In this document: in pieces, positions 1-6,832 of the stretch
How the letters are laid out: every line of letters starts with the position of its first letter
How positions within the stretch are numbered: position 1 is the stretch's first letter
Source of the DNA: Thiomonas sp.
Lineage (GTDB): Bacteria > Pseudomonadota > Gammaproteobacteria > Burkholderiales > Burkholderiaceae_C
NCBI GenBank assembly: GCA_028706735.1
Contig: JAQTVS010000077.1
Span: 1-10,236 of the forward strand
DNA: 10,236 nt
Reading direction: 5' to 3'
Notes under the pieces: generated by a model
The model's database searches: none
What the model was told of the DNA's origin: nothing
The model's input: the letters and a program-made list of their open reading frames with translations, nothing else
Program-made: the position numbers and the translations under genes

Positions 1-2
1 TG

Positions 3-440
3 CTCGGCCGCGGCTTTAAGAAGCTCAACCGCGCGGTGTGGACGCTGCTCGGCGCCGTGGTCTATGTGCTCATCGCCATTCCGTCGGCCGCGCACTTCAA
101 CGCCACGCTGGAGAACTTCCTGCTGATCGTGGCCTACTGGCTGGGGCCCTGGGCCATCATTCTGATTCTCGAACACTTGCTGTTTCGCCGCGGCCGCTAC
201 AACCTCGACGACTGGAACTCCCAGCACAGGCTGCCGGTGGGCTGGGCGGCGGTGATCGCCATGGCCGCGGGGCTTTTCGGGGTGTACCTCGGCGCGGCAC
301 AGTCTCTGTTCGTCGGGCCGATCGCCGCTTTGTTCAATCCGCCCTACGGCATGGACATCGGCTTCGAACTGGGCGTGGTGTTCGCCGCCACCGTCTATGT
401 CGTGCTGCGGCCCATCGAGTTGCGCGGCGCGCGCCGCTGA
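3..440 (+). CDS. NCS1-family purine/cytosine permease, C-terminal part (5' end outside window)
   Basis: The reading frame is open from the window edge and ends at TGA 438-440, giving about 145 C-terminal residues. At least four hydrophobic stretches are visible, around residues 11-31, 38-62, 77-110 and 117-139, so this is an integral inner-membrane protein. The segment YWLGPWAIILILEHLLFRRG, followed by Y-N-L-D-D-W-N and then LPVGWAA, matches the late membrane segments of the Fcy2-like purine-cytosine permease branch of the NCS1 nucleobase:cation symporters, as I recall that family. Members import cytosine, purines or related bases with a cation. The substrate-binding half is outside the window, so the substrate cannot be named. 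A second nucleobase permease follows on the same strand after about 120 bp, which supports a nucleobase-uptake locus. Confidence 0.8.
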   Translation, partial: LGRGFKKLNRAVWTLLGAVVYVLIAIPSAAHFNATLENFLLIVAYWLGPWAIILILEHLLFRRGRYNLDDWNSQHRLPVGWAAVIAMAAGLFGVYLGAAQSLFVGPIAALFNPPYGMDIGFELGVVFAATVYVVLRPIELRGARR

Positions 441-483
441 GTTCTGCCGTTCGCAGCGCAAGTCGGCTTGTCACTCCCCGTAG

Positions 484-537
484 CATGGCCAGGTGGCAAC
501 ACGCCACAGTCGCGGCTGGATGGCTTGCCGCGCCATG
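484..537 (+). promoter_or_regulatory. Potential three-helix RNA leader upstream of the uracil permease
   Basis: Two perfect hairpins lie side by side: GTGGC/GCCAC (493-497 with 503-507) and CGCGGC/GCCGCG (511-516 with 527-532). They are enclosed by CATGG/CCATG (484-488 with 533-537). Together this makes 16 Watson-Crick pairs in 54 nt, ending 24 nt before the permease start codon. No T-run follows, so it is not a classical terminator of the upstream gene. A role in leader control is inference. It matches no riboswitch class I know. Confidence 0.3.
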
Positions 538-561
538 ACAACACGACACACGGAGCGCGAT

Positions 562-1881
562 ATGGCCGAAGGCTACTTTCCAAATTGGCAACTCAAGACC
601 AGAGGGGTGATCGCCCCGGATGAACGCCTGCCAGGGCCGCAGACCCTGGCGATGGGCCTGCAGCATGTGGTGGCCATGTTTGGCTCGACGGTGTTCGCGC
701 CGCTGCTGATGGGTTTTAGCCCCAATATCGCGATTTTGATGAGCGGCATCGGCACGCTGATTTTCTTTCTTGTTGTTGGCGGGCGGGTGCCGAGCTATCT
801 CGGCTCGTCGTTCTCGTTCATCGGCGTGGTCATTGCGGCCAGCGGCTATTCGGGCAGCGGGATGAACGCGAATATCGGTGTCGCGCTGGGCGGCATCATT
901 GCCTGCGGCGTGGTGTATGCCGTGATCGGCCTCATTGTCATGGGCGTGGGGGTGAAATGGATCGAGCGGCTCATGCCGCCGGTGGTGACCGGCTCTGTGG
1001 TCGCGGTGATCGGGCTGAATCTGGCGCCCATCGCCATCAAGAGCCACGGCGCGAGCAACTTCGACGACTGGATGGCGCTCATCACCTTCGTCAGCATCGG
1101 CCTGGTCGCGGTCTACACCCGGGGCATGGTGCAGCGCCTGCTGATCCTCGTCGGATTGCTGATCGCCAGCGTGCTCTATGCGGTGCTCACCAATGGCCTC
1201 GGGCTGGGCACGCCCATGAACTTCTCCGGCGTGGCCAACGCCGCCTGGTTCGGCATGCCCGCGTTTGCCACGCCGGAGTTTCAGCCCAAGGCGATGACGC
1301 TGATCGTTCCGGTCGTGGTCATTCTGGTGGCGGAGAACCTTGGCCACATCAAGGCCGTCACCGCGATGACGGGCCGCAACCTCGATCGCTACATGGGACG
1401 GGCCTTTCTCGGTGACGGCTTGGCCACCATCGTTTCAGGCTCGGCTGGCGGCACGGGGGTGACGACCTATGCCGAGAACATCGGCGTGATGGCAGCGACC
1501 AAGATCTACTCCACGCTGATTTTCGCTACCGCCGCGGTAATCGCCATTGTGTTCGGCTTCAGCCCCAAATTCGGCGCGCTGATCCACCTCATTCCGCCGC
1601 CGGTGCTGCGGGGCGTGGCCATTGTCATTTTCGGCTTGATCGCGGTTTCTGGCGCGCGCATCTGGGTGGACAACAAGGTGGACTTCTCCGACAGCCGCAA
1701 CCTCATCATCGTGGCCATCACCCTGATGCTGGGCACGGCGGACTTCACCCTCAAGTTCGGCGACTTCGCGCTGGGCGGCATCGGCACCGCGACCTTCGGC
1801 GCCATCCTGCTCTACGCCTTGCTGGGGCGCGGGCAGCCGAAGCATGATGGACAGGACAAGCTGATGGACGCTCTGGAGTGA
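562..1881 (+). CDS. rutG: Uracil/pyrimidine permease, NCS2 family (RutG/UraA type)
   Basis: This is a 439-residue polytopic inner-membrane protein that probably imports uracil with protons. It follows E. coli RutG (442 aa, from memory) along its whole length: FPNWQLK and GVIAPDERLPGPQT at the N-terminus, LQHVVAMFGSTVFAPLLMG, MSGIGTL, GGRVPSYLGSS, WIERLMPPVVTG, ILVAENLGHIKAV, the conserved TYAENIGVMAATK, then FSPKFGALIH. The ATG at 562 was chosen because GGAG lies 6 nt upstream at 552-555 and the protein then begins MAEGYFPNWQLK as the family does. The GTG at 493 is in frame but falls inside a hairpin. No other rut pyrimidine-degradation gene is visible, so it may serve uracil salvage, and the symbol reflects similarity rather than operon context. 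No clear terminator follows. Confidence 0.88.
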   Translation: MAEGYFPNWQLKTRGVIAPDERLPGPQTLAMGLQHVVAMFGSTVFAPLLMGFSPNIAILMSGIGTLIFFLVVGGRVPSYLGSSFSFIGVVIAASGYSGSGMNANIGVALGGIIACGVVYAVIGLIVMGVGVKWIERLMPPVVTGSVVAVIGLNLAPIAIKSHGASNFDDWMALITFVSIGLVAVYTRGMVQRLLILVGLLIASVLYAVLTNGLGLGTPMNFSGVANAAWFGMPAFATPEFQPKAMTLIVPVVVILVAENLGHIKAVTAMTGRNLDRYMGRAFLGDGLATIVSGSAGGTGVTTYAENIGVMAATKIYSTLIFATAAVIAIVFGFSPKFGALIHLIPPPVLRGVAIVIFGLIAVSGARIWVDNKVDFSDSRNLIIVAITLMLGTADFTLKFGDFALGGIGTATFGAILLYALLGRGQPKHDGQDKLMDALE

Positions 1882-1954
1882 CCACTCCTCAGCCACGCCC
1901 TGTTGCCACTGTGACATCCATTGACCCGAAAACCGCTGGCGCTGCTGTGCAATA

Positions 1955-1981
1955 GAAGCCTTTGAACAGCTCGGAGGCTTC
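1955..1981 (+). promoter_or_regulatory. Hairpin masking the ribosome binding site of the next gene
   Basis: GAAGCCT (1955-1961) pairs perfectly with AGGCTTC (1975-1981) across a 13-nt loop. The Shine-Dalgarno sequence GGAGG (1973-1977), 7 nt before the ATG at 1985, lies largely in the 3' arm, so folding would hide it. The pairing is seen directly. A role in translational control is inference. Confidence 0.35.
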
Positions 1982-1984
1982 CGC

Positions 1985-2425
1985 ATGGATATTCAGACCA
2001 TCGATCAGCAGTATCAGCAATTGCAGAGCGAGGCGCAGCAGGTTGGGCAGCAGTTGCAGGCCCTGGCCGCCAAGCTGCATACGGCTGCCCAGGGCGGCAA
2101 CCAGGACGCGCGCGAATGGCTGCTCGACCTGCGCGAAGTCGCGCTGGGCGTGCAGACCGAGCAGCAACAGATGAGCCAGGTGCTGCAGGCCATCCACGGC
2201 ATGTGGCAGAACCAGGCGCAGCAGATGCAGTCCATGCCCGCAGCCATGCAGCCCGGCTACATGCCGCAGGGCATGATGGCGCAGAACGCCGCCATGCCCA
2301 TGCAGCAGCAGGGTGGCGGCATCATGGGCGCGCTCGACGGTTTTCTCAATTCCGGCTTTGGCCGCGCCATGGAAATGGGCGCGGGCATGGGGTTGGGCGA
2401 CGACCTGATCAACAAGATTTTCTGA
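1985..2425 (+). CDS. Hypothetical Gln/Met-rich protein with N-terminal coiled coil
   Basis: I do not recognise the family. The protein is 146 aa. Residues 1-77 are helix-prone and Gln-rich, with heptad-like spacing (IQTIDQQYQQLQSEAQQVGQ) that suggests a coiled coil. Residues 78-108 form a low-complexity Met/Gln/Pro linker. Residues 109-146 are Gly-rich and end GMGLGDDLINKIF, a possible amphipathic tail. There is no signal peptide and no membrane helix of normal length, so it is probably cytoplasmic. Translation is supported by GGAGG 7 nt before the ATG, and codon use is GC-rich like its neighbours. It stands alone between the uracil permease, about 100 bp upstream, and the convergent moeA. 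A TTGACC at 1921 could be a -35 element, but no convincing -10 follows. Function unknown; a scaffold or self-associating protein is only a guess. Confidence 0.75.
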   Translation: MDIQTIDQQYQQLQSEAQQVGQQLQALAAKLHTAAQGGNQDAREWLLDLREVALGVQTEQQQMSQVLQAIHGMWQNQAQQMQSMPAAMQPGYMPQGMMAQNAAMPMQQQGGGIMGALDGFLNSGFGRAMEMGAGMGLGDDLINKIF

Positions 2426-2439
2426 GCCTGCCTCAAGTC

Positions 2440-2456
2440 GGGGCTACACCAGCCCT
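2440..2456. terminator. Possible shared terminator hairpin between convergent genes
   Basis: GGGCT (2441-2445) pairs with AGCCC (2451-2455) across a 5-nt loop, between the end of the Gln/Met-rich gene and the end of moeA. It overlaps the moeA stop codon. Only a short T pair follows on the + strand and no U-run follows on the - strand, so it is weak as an intrinsic terminator in either direction. Confidence 0.35.
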
Positions 2457-3739
2457 TCGAACAGCAGCACGTCCACCAGATCGCCGGCCTGCACCGTGGT
2501 CTGCTCATGGTGCAGCACGATGAGTCCGTGCGCCTGCGACATGGAGCTGAGCACGCCCGATCCCTGATTGCCGATGGCGCTGACCTGCCAGCGGCCATCG
2601 GGCAGGGCAGTCAGCAGTCCGCGCTGATACTCGGTGCGGCCGGATTTTTTGCGCAGGGTCTGCGCGCTGACGGCGCGCAGCATCGGCTGTGGCTGCGGGC
2701 TGGCGCCCATGCAGTGCAGCAGCGCTGGGCGGACGAAGGCGTAGAACGTCACCATCACCGCCACCGGATTGCCCGGCAGGCCGAACAGCCAGGCGCTGTG
2801 GGCGTTGTTCTCGCCCGCGCGCAACTGGCCGAAAGCCAGCGGACGGCCCGGCCGCATGGCGATGCGCCAGAACACGACGTCACCCAAGGTGGCGAGGGTG
2901 CTGCGCAGGTAGTCGGCCTCGCCCACGCTGACCCCGCCCGAGGTGATGACCACGTCGGCGCATTCGGTTGCGGTGCGCAGCGCGGCTTCCACCGCATGCG
3001 GGCTGTCGGCCACCACGCCGAGGTCGATGACTTCGCAGCCCAGACGTTCCAGCATGCCCCACAGGGTGTAGCGGTTGCTGTCGTACACGCAGCCCGGATC
3101 GAGCGGCTGGCCGACGGAGCGCAGCTCGTCGCCGCTGGAGAAGAAGGCCACGCGCAGTTTGCGTCGTACCGAGACTTCGGCCATGCCGAGCGAGGCCATC
3201 AGACCCAGATCGGCCGGGCGCAGCACCTTGCCTGCGGGCAGCGCCGCTTTGCCGCGCGCCAGGTCTTCGCCGCGCAGACGGCGGTTGTCGCCTGCGCGAA
3301 CCACCCCGGGCGGAAGTATGACGGTGTCGCCCTCCACCCGGCAAAATTCCTGCGGCGCCACGGTGTCGCACCCCGCGGGCATGACGGCGCCAGTCATGAT
3401 GCGCAAGGCGCTGCCTGCGGGCACGTCGCCTCCGAAAGCATGGCCGGCCAGTCCGCGCCCGGCAATGCGCAGCACCGTGTCGCCCTGCGCGGCAAGGTCT
3501 GCGCCGCGCAGGGCGTAGCCGTCCATCGCCGAGTTGTCGTGCGCGGGCACATCGATGGGCGAGATGATGTCCTGCGCCAGCACCCGGCCGAGCGCGGCAC
3601 GCACTGCCAGGCGCTCGATGGCCTGCACGGGTTGCACGCTGCCCTGGATGACCGCCAGCGCCGCGTCCACTCGAAGCGCGTTGGGGTCGTAGCCGCTGAC
3701 GCAGGAGACGACCTGCTGCAGATCGAAGGGGCTGGTCAT
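2444..3739 (-). CDS. moeA: Molybdopterin molybdenumtransferase MoeA
   Basis: MoeA inserts molybdenum into adenylylated molybdopterin, a late cytoplasmic step of molybdenum cofactor synthesis. The 431-residue product carries the family marks in order: DNSAMDGYALRG (residues 68-79, with the conserved Asp73), MTGAVMPAGCDTV (115-127), SSGDEL (201-206), VYDSNRYTL (218-226), ITSGGVSVGEADY (265-277, the MoCF-binding signature), MRPGRPLAFG (295-304) and GLPGNPVAV (320-328). The C-terminal domain ends VLLFEGLV. Length fits the family (E. coli about 411). The ATG at 3739 was chosen because it overlaps the mobA stop as ATGA, which implies translational coupling. A longer frame reaching to 3847 would only reread mobA. 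It is the last gene of the - strand run that includes mobA. Confidence 0.95.
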   Translation of the reverse strand: MTSPFDLQQVVSCVSGYDPNALRVDAALAVIQGSVQPVQAIERLAVRAALGRVLAQDIISPIDVPAHDNSAMDGYALRGADLAAQGDTVLRIAGRGLAGHAFGGDVPAGSALRIMTGAVMPAGCDTVAPQEFCRVEGDTVILPPGVVRAGDNRRLRGEDLARGKAALPAGKVLRPADLGLMASLGMAEVSVRRKLRVAFFSSGDELRSVGQPLDPGCVYDSNRYTLWGMLERLGCEVIDLGVVADSPHAVEAALRTATECADVVITSGGVSVGEADYLRSTLATLGDVVFWRIAMRPGRPLAFGQLRAGENNAHSAWLFGLPGNPVAVMVTFYAFVRPALLHCMGASPQPQPMLRAVSAQTLRKKSGRTEYQRGLLTALPDGRWQVSAIGNQGSGVLSSMSQAHGLIVLHHEQTTVQAGDLVDVLLFEGLV

Positions 3740-4341
3740 GGCGATTCGGCGCTTTCCAGGCGTTGCAGATCGTCCTGGGTATTGATGTTCTCGAAGGCAT
3801 GGGCATCGTCGAAATCCACAATGGCCATGCTGTGCCGCGCCGTCCACAAGTCGATCTTGCTGCCACCCGATTGGAGAAAGACGCGCAGATCGTCACGCAG
3901 AGTGGCGTCCATCAGGCAGAACGCCGGCTGCAGCCTGCCCGCCGCTCGGGGCATGGCGATGCGCGCCTGTGCGCCCAGCAGTCCTGCGCCGAGTCGCTCC
4001 GCCAGGTCGGGCGCAAGCAGCGGCGAATCGCACGGGGCGGTGAGCAGATACGGCGTCGTGCAGGCATCCAGCCCGGCAAGAAAGCCGGCCAGCGGCCCGG
4101 AAAAATCGAGCGGCTGGGAGTCTGTCATCACGGGCAGCCCCCAGGTGCGATACACCTCAAGGTTGCGGTTGGCGTTCAGCATCACCCGGCCGACCTGGGG
4201 CCTGAGCCGCAGCAGCACTTGCTGCGCCAGCGGCAGGCCACGCCAGGGCTGCAAGCCCTTGTCAATGCCGCCCATGCGGCTGCCGCGGCCGCCCGCGAGA
4301 ACAAGGCCGGTGATGTCGGCAGCGGCGATGGCGTGCAACAT
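3736..4341 (-). CDS. mobA: Molybdenum cofactor guanylyltransferase MobA
   Basis: MobA transfers GMP from GTP to Mo-molybdopterin to make the guanine dinucleotide cofactor used by DMSO reductase-family enzymes. The protein is 201 aa (E. coli 194). The nucleotide-binding loop LAGGRGSRMGGIDKG is at residues 15-29, followed by LNANRN (55-60), DFSGPLAGFLAGL (79-91) and APCDSPLL (102-109), whose Asp105 is the expected Mg-binding residue. The ATG at 4341 was chosen because GGAGAGG lies 7 nt upstream and the loop then sits at the usual distance. An in-frame start at 4398 would add 19 unlikely residues. The SD falls within the end of the preceding membrane-protein gene, and the two genes are 1 nt apart. 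The stop overlaps the moeA start by 4 nt, so the three are probably cotranslated. Confidence 0.95.
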   Translation of the reverse strand: MLHAIAAADITGLVLAGGRGSRMGGIDKGLQPWRGLPLAQQVLLRLRPQVGRVMLNANRNLEVYRTWGLPVMTDSQPLDFSGPLAGFLAGLDACTTPYLLTAPCDSPLLAPDLAERLGAGLLGAQARIAMPRAAGRLQPAFCLMDATLRDDLRVFLQSGGSKIDLWTARHSMAIVDFDDAHAFENINTQDDLQRLESAESP

Positions 4342-4342
4342 T

Positions 4343-4696
4343 TCAAAACCTCTCCCGCTCGCCCGGCTCACGCACGTGTTGCGTGGCGTGGGAAGCATCG
4401 CCCCAGCGCACCGGGCCTTTCATGATGGACACCACAAGGCAGCCCATGCCCACGGTGAACACCAGTGCGGCGTCAAACAGGCTGAGACTGATGCAGAAAA
4501 TATCGATCAGGTCGCGCGCGGGCTGCGGGTCGCCCTTGACCAGCCCGGGTTGATAGCCGGTTTTGATCCAGGCGCCGATGATCCAGGGCAGGCCGACTCC
4601 GATGAAATACGCCGGAATCAGCCAGCGGGTGAGCACCCTCTCAAGGCCTGGAGCTCCGAGCGGGGAGGCGGGAGGGATGACGGGGCGTGCGGACAT
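4343..4696 (-). CDS. Small two-helix membrane protein of unknown function
   Basis: The product is 117 aa with no family I recognise. After a Pro-rich N-terminus (MSARPVIPPASPLGAP) there are two hydrophobic segments: WLIPAYFIGVGLPWIIGAWI at about residues 27-46, and LIDIFCISLSLFDAALVFTV continuing into GMGCLVVSIM at about 66-95. A charged tail ends HVREPGERERF. It is therefore a likely inner-membrane protein. The ATG at 4696 lies 10 nt after the zinc-finger gene's stop. Only a weak GGGG precedes it, so translation may depend on coupling. Its stop is 1 nt from the mobA start, and the mobA SD lies inside its last codons. Position suggests, but does not prove, a link to molybdenum cofactor synthesis. 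Its frame also stays open upstream across the zinc-finger gene, but that part lacks the look of real protein. Confidence 0.65.
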   Translation of the reverse strand: MSARPVIPPASPLGAPGLERVLTRWLIPAYFIGVGLPWIIGAWIKTGYQPGLVKGDPQPARDLIDIFCISLSLFDAALVFTVGMGCLVVSIMKGPVRWGDASHATQHVREPGERERF

Positions 4697-4706
4697 GCCC
4701 CGGATG

Positions 4707-5093
4707 CTACAGCCGTGCGCCGCCCGGCGTGTGGTGCTGGTGCTCGAAACGCTGCTGGCAGGCGGTGCAGCGCAGCACGGTGGGCTCGGCCAGCAGACGG
4801 GCGGGCTCAATCTCGGCGCCGCAGTCGATGCACACGCCGAAGTCCGGCGTGTCCAGACGCTGCAGGGCGCGGTCAATGGCGGCAAGCTCGGTGGCGTCGC
4901 GCGCGGTCGAGGCGATTTCCACCGCGTCCATGGCCTCGACGACGGCCTCATCGTCGGTTTCGCCGCGGTGGCTGCGCACGGCCAGCGTGCCCTCGTCGCT
5001 GATGGACTCATCCCGCAGGTCGGCCATCATCTGGACGCGGCGTTGTTGCAGCTTGTCGCGAAGCGTGTTGCGTAGCTCGGTCGTGAGGGGCAT
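4707..5093 (-). CDS. DksA/TraR-type C4 zinc-finger protein
   Basis: The product is 128 aa, shorter than DksA (about 151) and longer than TraR (about 73). Residues 1-80 are charged and helical, as in the coiled coil of the family. A zinc finger follows with CIDC (88-91) and CTAC (109-112), after the family-typical DFGVC. DksA proteins enter the RNA polymerase secondary channel and, with ppGpp, retune promoters such as those of rRNA. The acidic tip motif of DksA (DxxDxA) seems to align here with D56-A-V-E59-I-A61, so the second Asp is Glu. Activity on polymerase is therefore uncertain. The start is clear: AAGGAG lies 6 nt before the ATG. It lies 87 bp after murJ and 10 nt before the membrane-protein gene, all in one direction. 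It is probably a paralogue, not the housekeeping dksA. Confidence 0.88.
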   Translation of the reverse strand: MPLTTELRNTLRDKLQQRRVQMMADLRDESISDEGTLAVRSHRGETDDEAVVEAMDAVEIASTARDATELAAIDRALQRLDTPDFGVCIDCGAEIEPARLLAEPTVLRCTACQQRFEHQHHTPGGARL

Positions 5094-5180
5094 GTCGTTC
5101 TCCTTGTAGTGCTGATGCAGCAGATGATGCGCCCATTGTGGAATGCGGTCATTGCCTTCGGCTTGCGTTGGCGCAACACA

Positions 5181-6719
5181 TCACTCACTGTGCATGAATT
5201 GCCGCAGACGGAAACCGAGCAGTCGCAGCGTGGCGAAATACAGCACGGCGGCCACGGCCAGCAGACCCAGCCCCATGCCCAGCCGCAGCAGATCGCCATG
5301 CGCCCGGTCCCACGGCAGGGCGACGGCGCCCCACAACATCACCCCGCCCAGCGGCAGTTGCGCCAGGGCCACCTTCAGTGCATATCGCCCCCAGCCCGGC
5401 TGCGGCTTAAACATGCCGCGCTTGCGCAGACCCCGAAACAGCAGGCTGGCATTGAGCAGCGCCCCGATGGAGATGGCCAGCGCCAGCCCGGCATGCCCCA
5501 GCCAGGGCACGAACAGCAGATTCATCAACTGCGTGCAGACCAGCACCACCAGGGCGATTTTCACCGGGGTGCGCAAGTCTTGCCGGGCGTAGAAGCCGGG
5601 GGCGAGGATCTTGACGCCAATCAACGCGATCAGGCCGATGCCATAAGCCCGCAGCGCGCTGGTCGTGGCCAGCACGTCCGCATGGTCGAAGCGGCCGTAG
5701 TTGTAAAGCATGGACACCAGCGGCTGGGCGAAGATCAGCAGCGCAATGGCGCTCGGCAGCGCCAGCACCAGGGTGAGGCGCAGCCCCCAGTCGAGCAGGG
5801 TGCTGTACTTGGCCACGTCTTGCGTGGCGCTGGCGCGCGACAGGCTGGGCAGCAGCACCGAGCCCAGCGCCACGCCGAGAATGGCCGTGGGAAACTCCAT
5901 CAGCCTGTCGGCATAGGCCAGCCAGGAGACGCTGCCCGCGTGCAGGTGCGACGCGATCTGCGTGTTGATGACGATGGACACCTGCGCCACCGACACCGAC
6001 AAGCTCGCTGGCAACATCTGCTTGACCACGCGATGCACGCCTTCAGACCGCCAGGCCTTGAGAAAGCTCAACCGAAAGCGCGGCATCACGGCGTACTTGC
6101 GCAGCGCTGGCCATTGCACGGCCAACTGCGCCACGCCCCCAATCATCACCCCGATCGCCAGGGCGTAAATGGGCGGATGCACCAGTTTGTGGAATGCCAC
6201 TGCGGCGCCGATGATGGCCAGATTAAGCAGCGCCGGCGTCACTGCCGGTACGGCAAAATGCTTCCAGGTATTCAGAATGCCTGCGCTCAGCGCCACCAGC
6301 GAGATCAGCCCCGCGTACGGAAACATCAGCCGCGTCATCCAGATGGCCGCGTCAAACGCTTCGGGACGCAGGCCGGACGCCGTGAGCCACACCAGCACTG
6401 GCGCGAGCAGCACGCCGGCAAGGCTGATCGCCGCGAGTATCCACAACAGCGCGGTGGACACCTGATCAATCAGTTCCTGCGTCTGTTCTTCCGACTTGGT
6501 CTGCCGCGTCTGCGACAGCAGCGGCACGAAAGCCTGCGAAAACGCGCCCTCGGCAAACATGCGGCGCAGCAGATTGGGCAGGCGGAACGCCACGTTGAAT
6601 GCATCTGTCCACGCGCTGGCGCCGAAGTAAGTGGCCACCATGATTTCCCGCACCAGCCCGGTGATGCGCGATGTCAGGGTGAGAAGCGAGATGGTGGAGG
6701 CGGCCTTGAGAAGATTCAC
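5181..6719 (-). CDS. murJ: Lipid II flippase MurJ (MviN family)
   Basis: MurJ moves lipid II, the peptidoglycan precursor, across the inner membrane. The 512-residue protein fits the family length and is hydrophobic throughout, consistent with 14 membrane helices. Residues known to matter in E. coli MurJ sit at the same numbers: Arg18 and Arg24 (SRITGLVRE), Asp39 ([13 protein letters not shown]) and Arg52 ([16 protein letters not shown]). The start is GTG at 6719. An in-frame TAA lies at 6731-6729 with no start codon between, so no longer version is possible, and MNLLKA is a normal family N-terminus. No Shine-Dalgarno sequence precedes it, and a TATAAT box ends only 8 nt upstream, so the mRNA may be leaderless. 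It is divergent from rpsT and is the first gene of the - strand run toward moeA. Confidence 0.95.
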   Translation of the reverse strand: MNLLKAASTISLLTLTSRITGLVREIMVATYFGASAWTDAFNVAFRLPNLLRRMFAEGAFSQAFVPLLSQTRQTKSEEQTQELIDQVSTALLWILAAISLAGVLLAPVLVWLTASGLRPEAFDAAIWMTRLMFPYAGLISLVALSAGILNTWKHFAVPAVTPALLNLAIIGAAVAFHKLVHPPIYALAIGVMIGGVAQLAVQWPALRKYAVMPRFRLSFLKAWRSEGVHRVVKQMLPASLSVSVAQVSIVINTQIASHLHAGSVSWLAYADRLMEFPTAILGVALGSVLLPSLSRASATQDVAKYSTLLDWGLRLTLVLALPSAIALLIFAQPLVSMLYNYGRFDHADVLATTSALRAYGIGLIALIGVKILAPGFYARQDLRTPVKIALVVLVCTQLMNLLFVPWLGHAGLALAISIGALLNASLLFRGLRKRGMFKPQPGWGRYALKVALAQLPLGGVMLWGAVALPWDRAHGDLLRLGMGLGLLAVAAVLYFATLRLLGFRLRQFMHSE

Positions 6720-6748
6720 CCGACAGCATTATAGGAACGCACTGTCGG
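6720..6748 (-). promoter_or_regulatory. Candidate murJ promoter inside an inverted repeat
   Basis: On the - strand TATAAT occupies 6733-6728. No good -35 lies 16-18 bp upstream: the best hexamer is TTCAGC at 6757-6752. The box sits inside the inverted repeat CCGACAG (6720-6726) / CTGTCGG (6742-6748), with 7-bp arms and a 15-bp centre, which could be an operator. Predicted transcription would start about 1-3 nt before the GTG of murJ. Confidence 0.4.
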
Positions 6749-6775
6749 CAGGCTGAAAGTTCACTGGCGCGTCGC

Positions 6776-6792
6776 TTGACTTTGTCTATAAT
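6776..6792 (+). promoter_or_regulatory. Candidate rpsT promoter -10 region
   Basis: A perfect TATAAT lies at 6787-6792, about 40 nt before the rpsT ATG, and the only promoter-like box between murJ and rpsT on this strand. A TTGACT at 6776-6781 looks like a -35 but is only 5 bp away, too close for sigma-70. No good hexamer lies 16-18 bp upstream. The -10 is well supported, the -35 is not. Confidence 0.5.
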
Positions 6793-6832
6793 GGCCGGTT
6801 TTCCGAGCAGGCAACACAGAAGGATTTTTGAT

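Noticed and set aside
334..1347. 337-codon - strand frame opposite the uracil permease
   Set aside because: His/Arg/Asp-rich antisense of a clear RutG-type permease.
2507..5002. Very long + strand frame (831 codons) opposite moeA, mobA and the zinc-finger gene
   Set aside because: It is a shadow produced by high GC content. Composition is rich in Arg, Ala, His and Gln with no domain, while the - strand genes have clear family motifs and tight operon spacing.
5163..5176. Small hairpin TTGCG/CGCAA just after the murJ stop as a terminator
   Set aside because: Only 5 bp and no U-run after it on the - strand. Read-through into the zinc-finger gene seems more likely.
5109..6734. 541-codon + strand frame opposite murJ
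   Set aside because: Low-complexity Gln/His/Arg-rich antisense of murJ, whose key residues are all present on the - strand.
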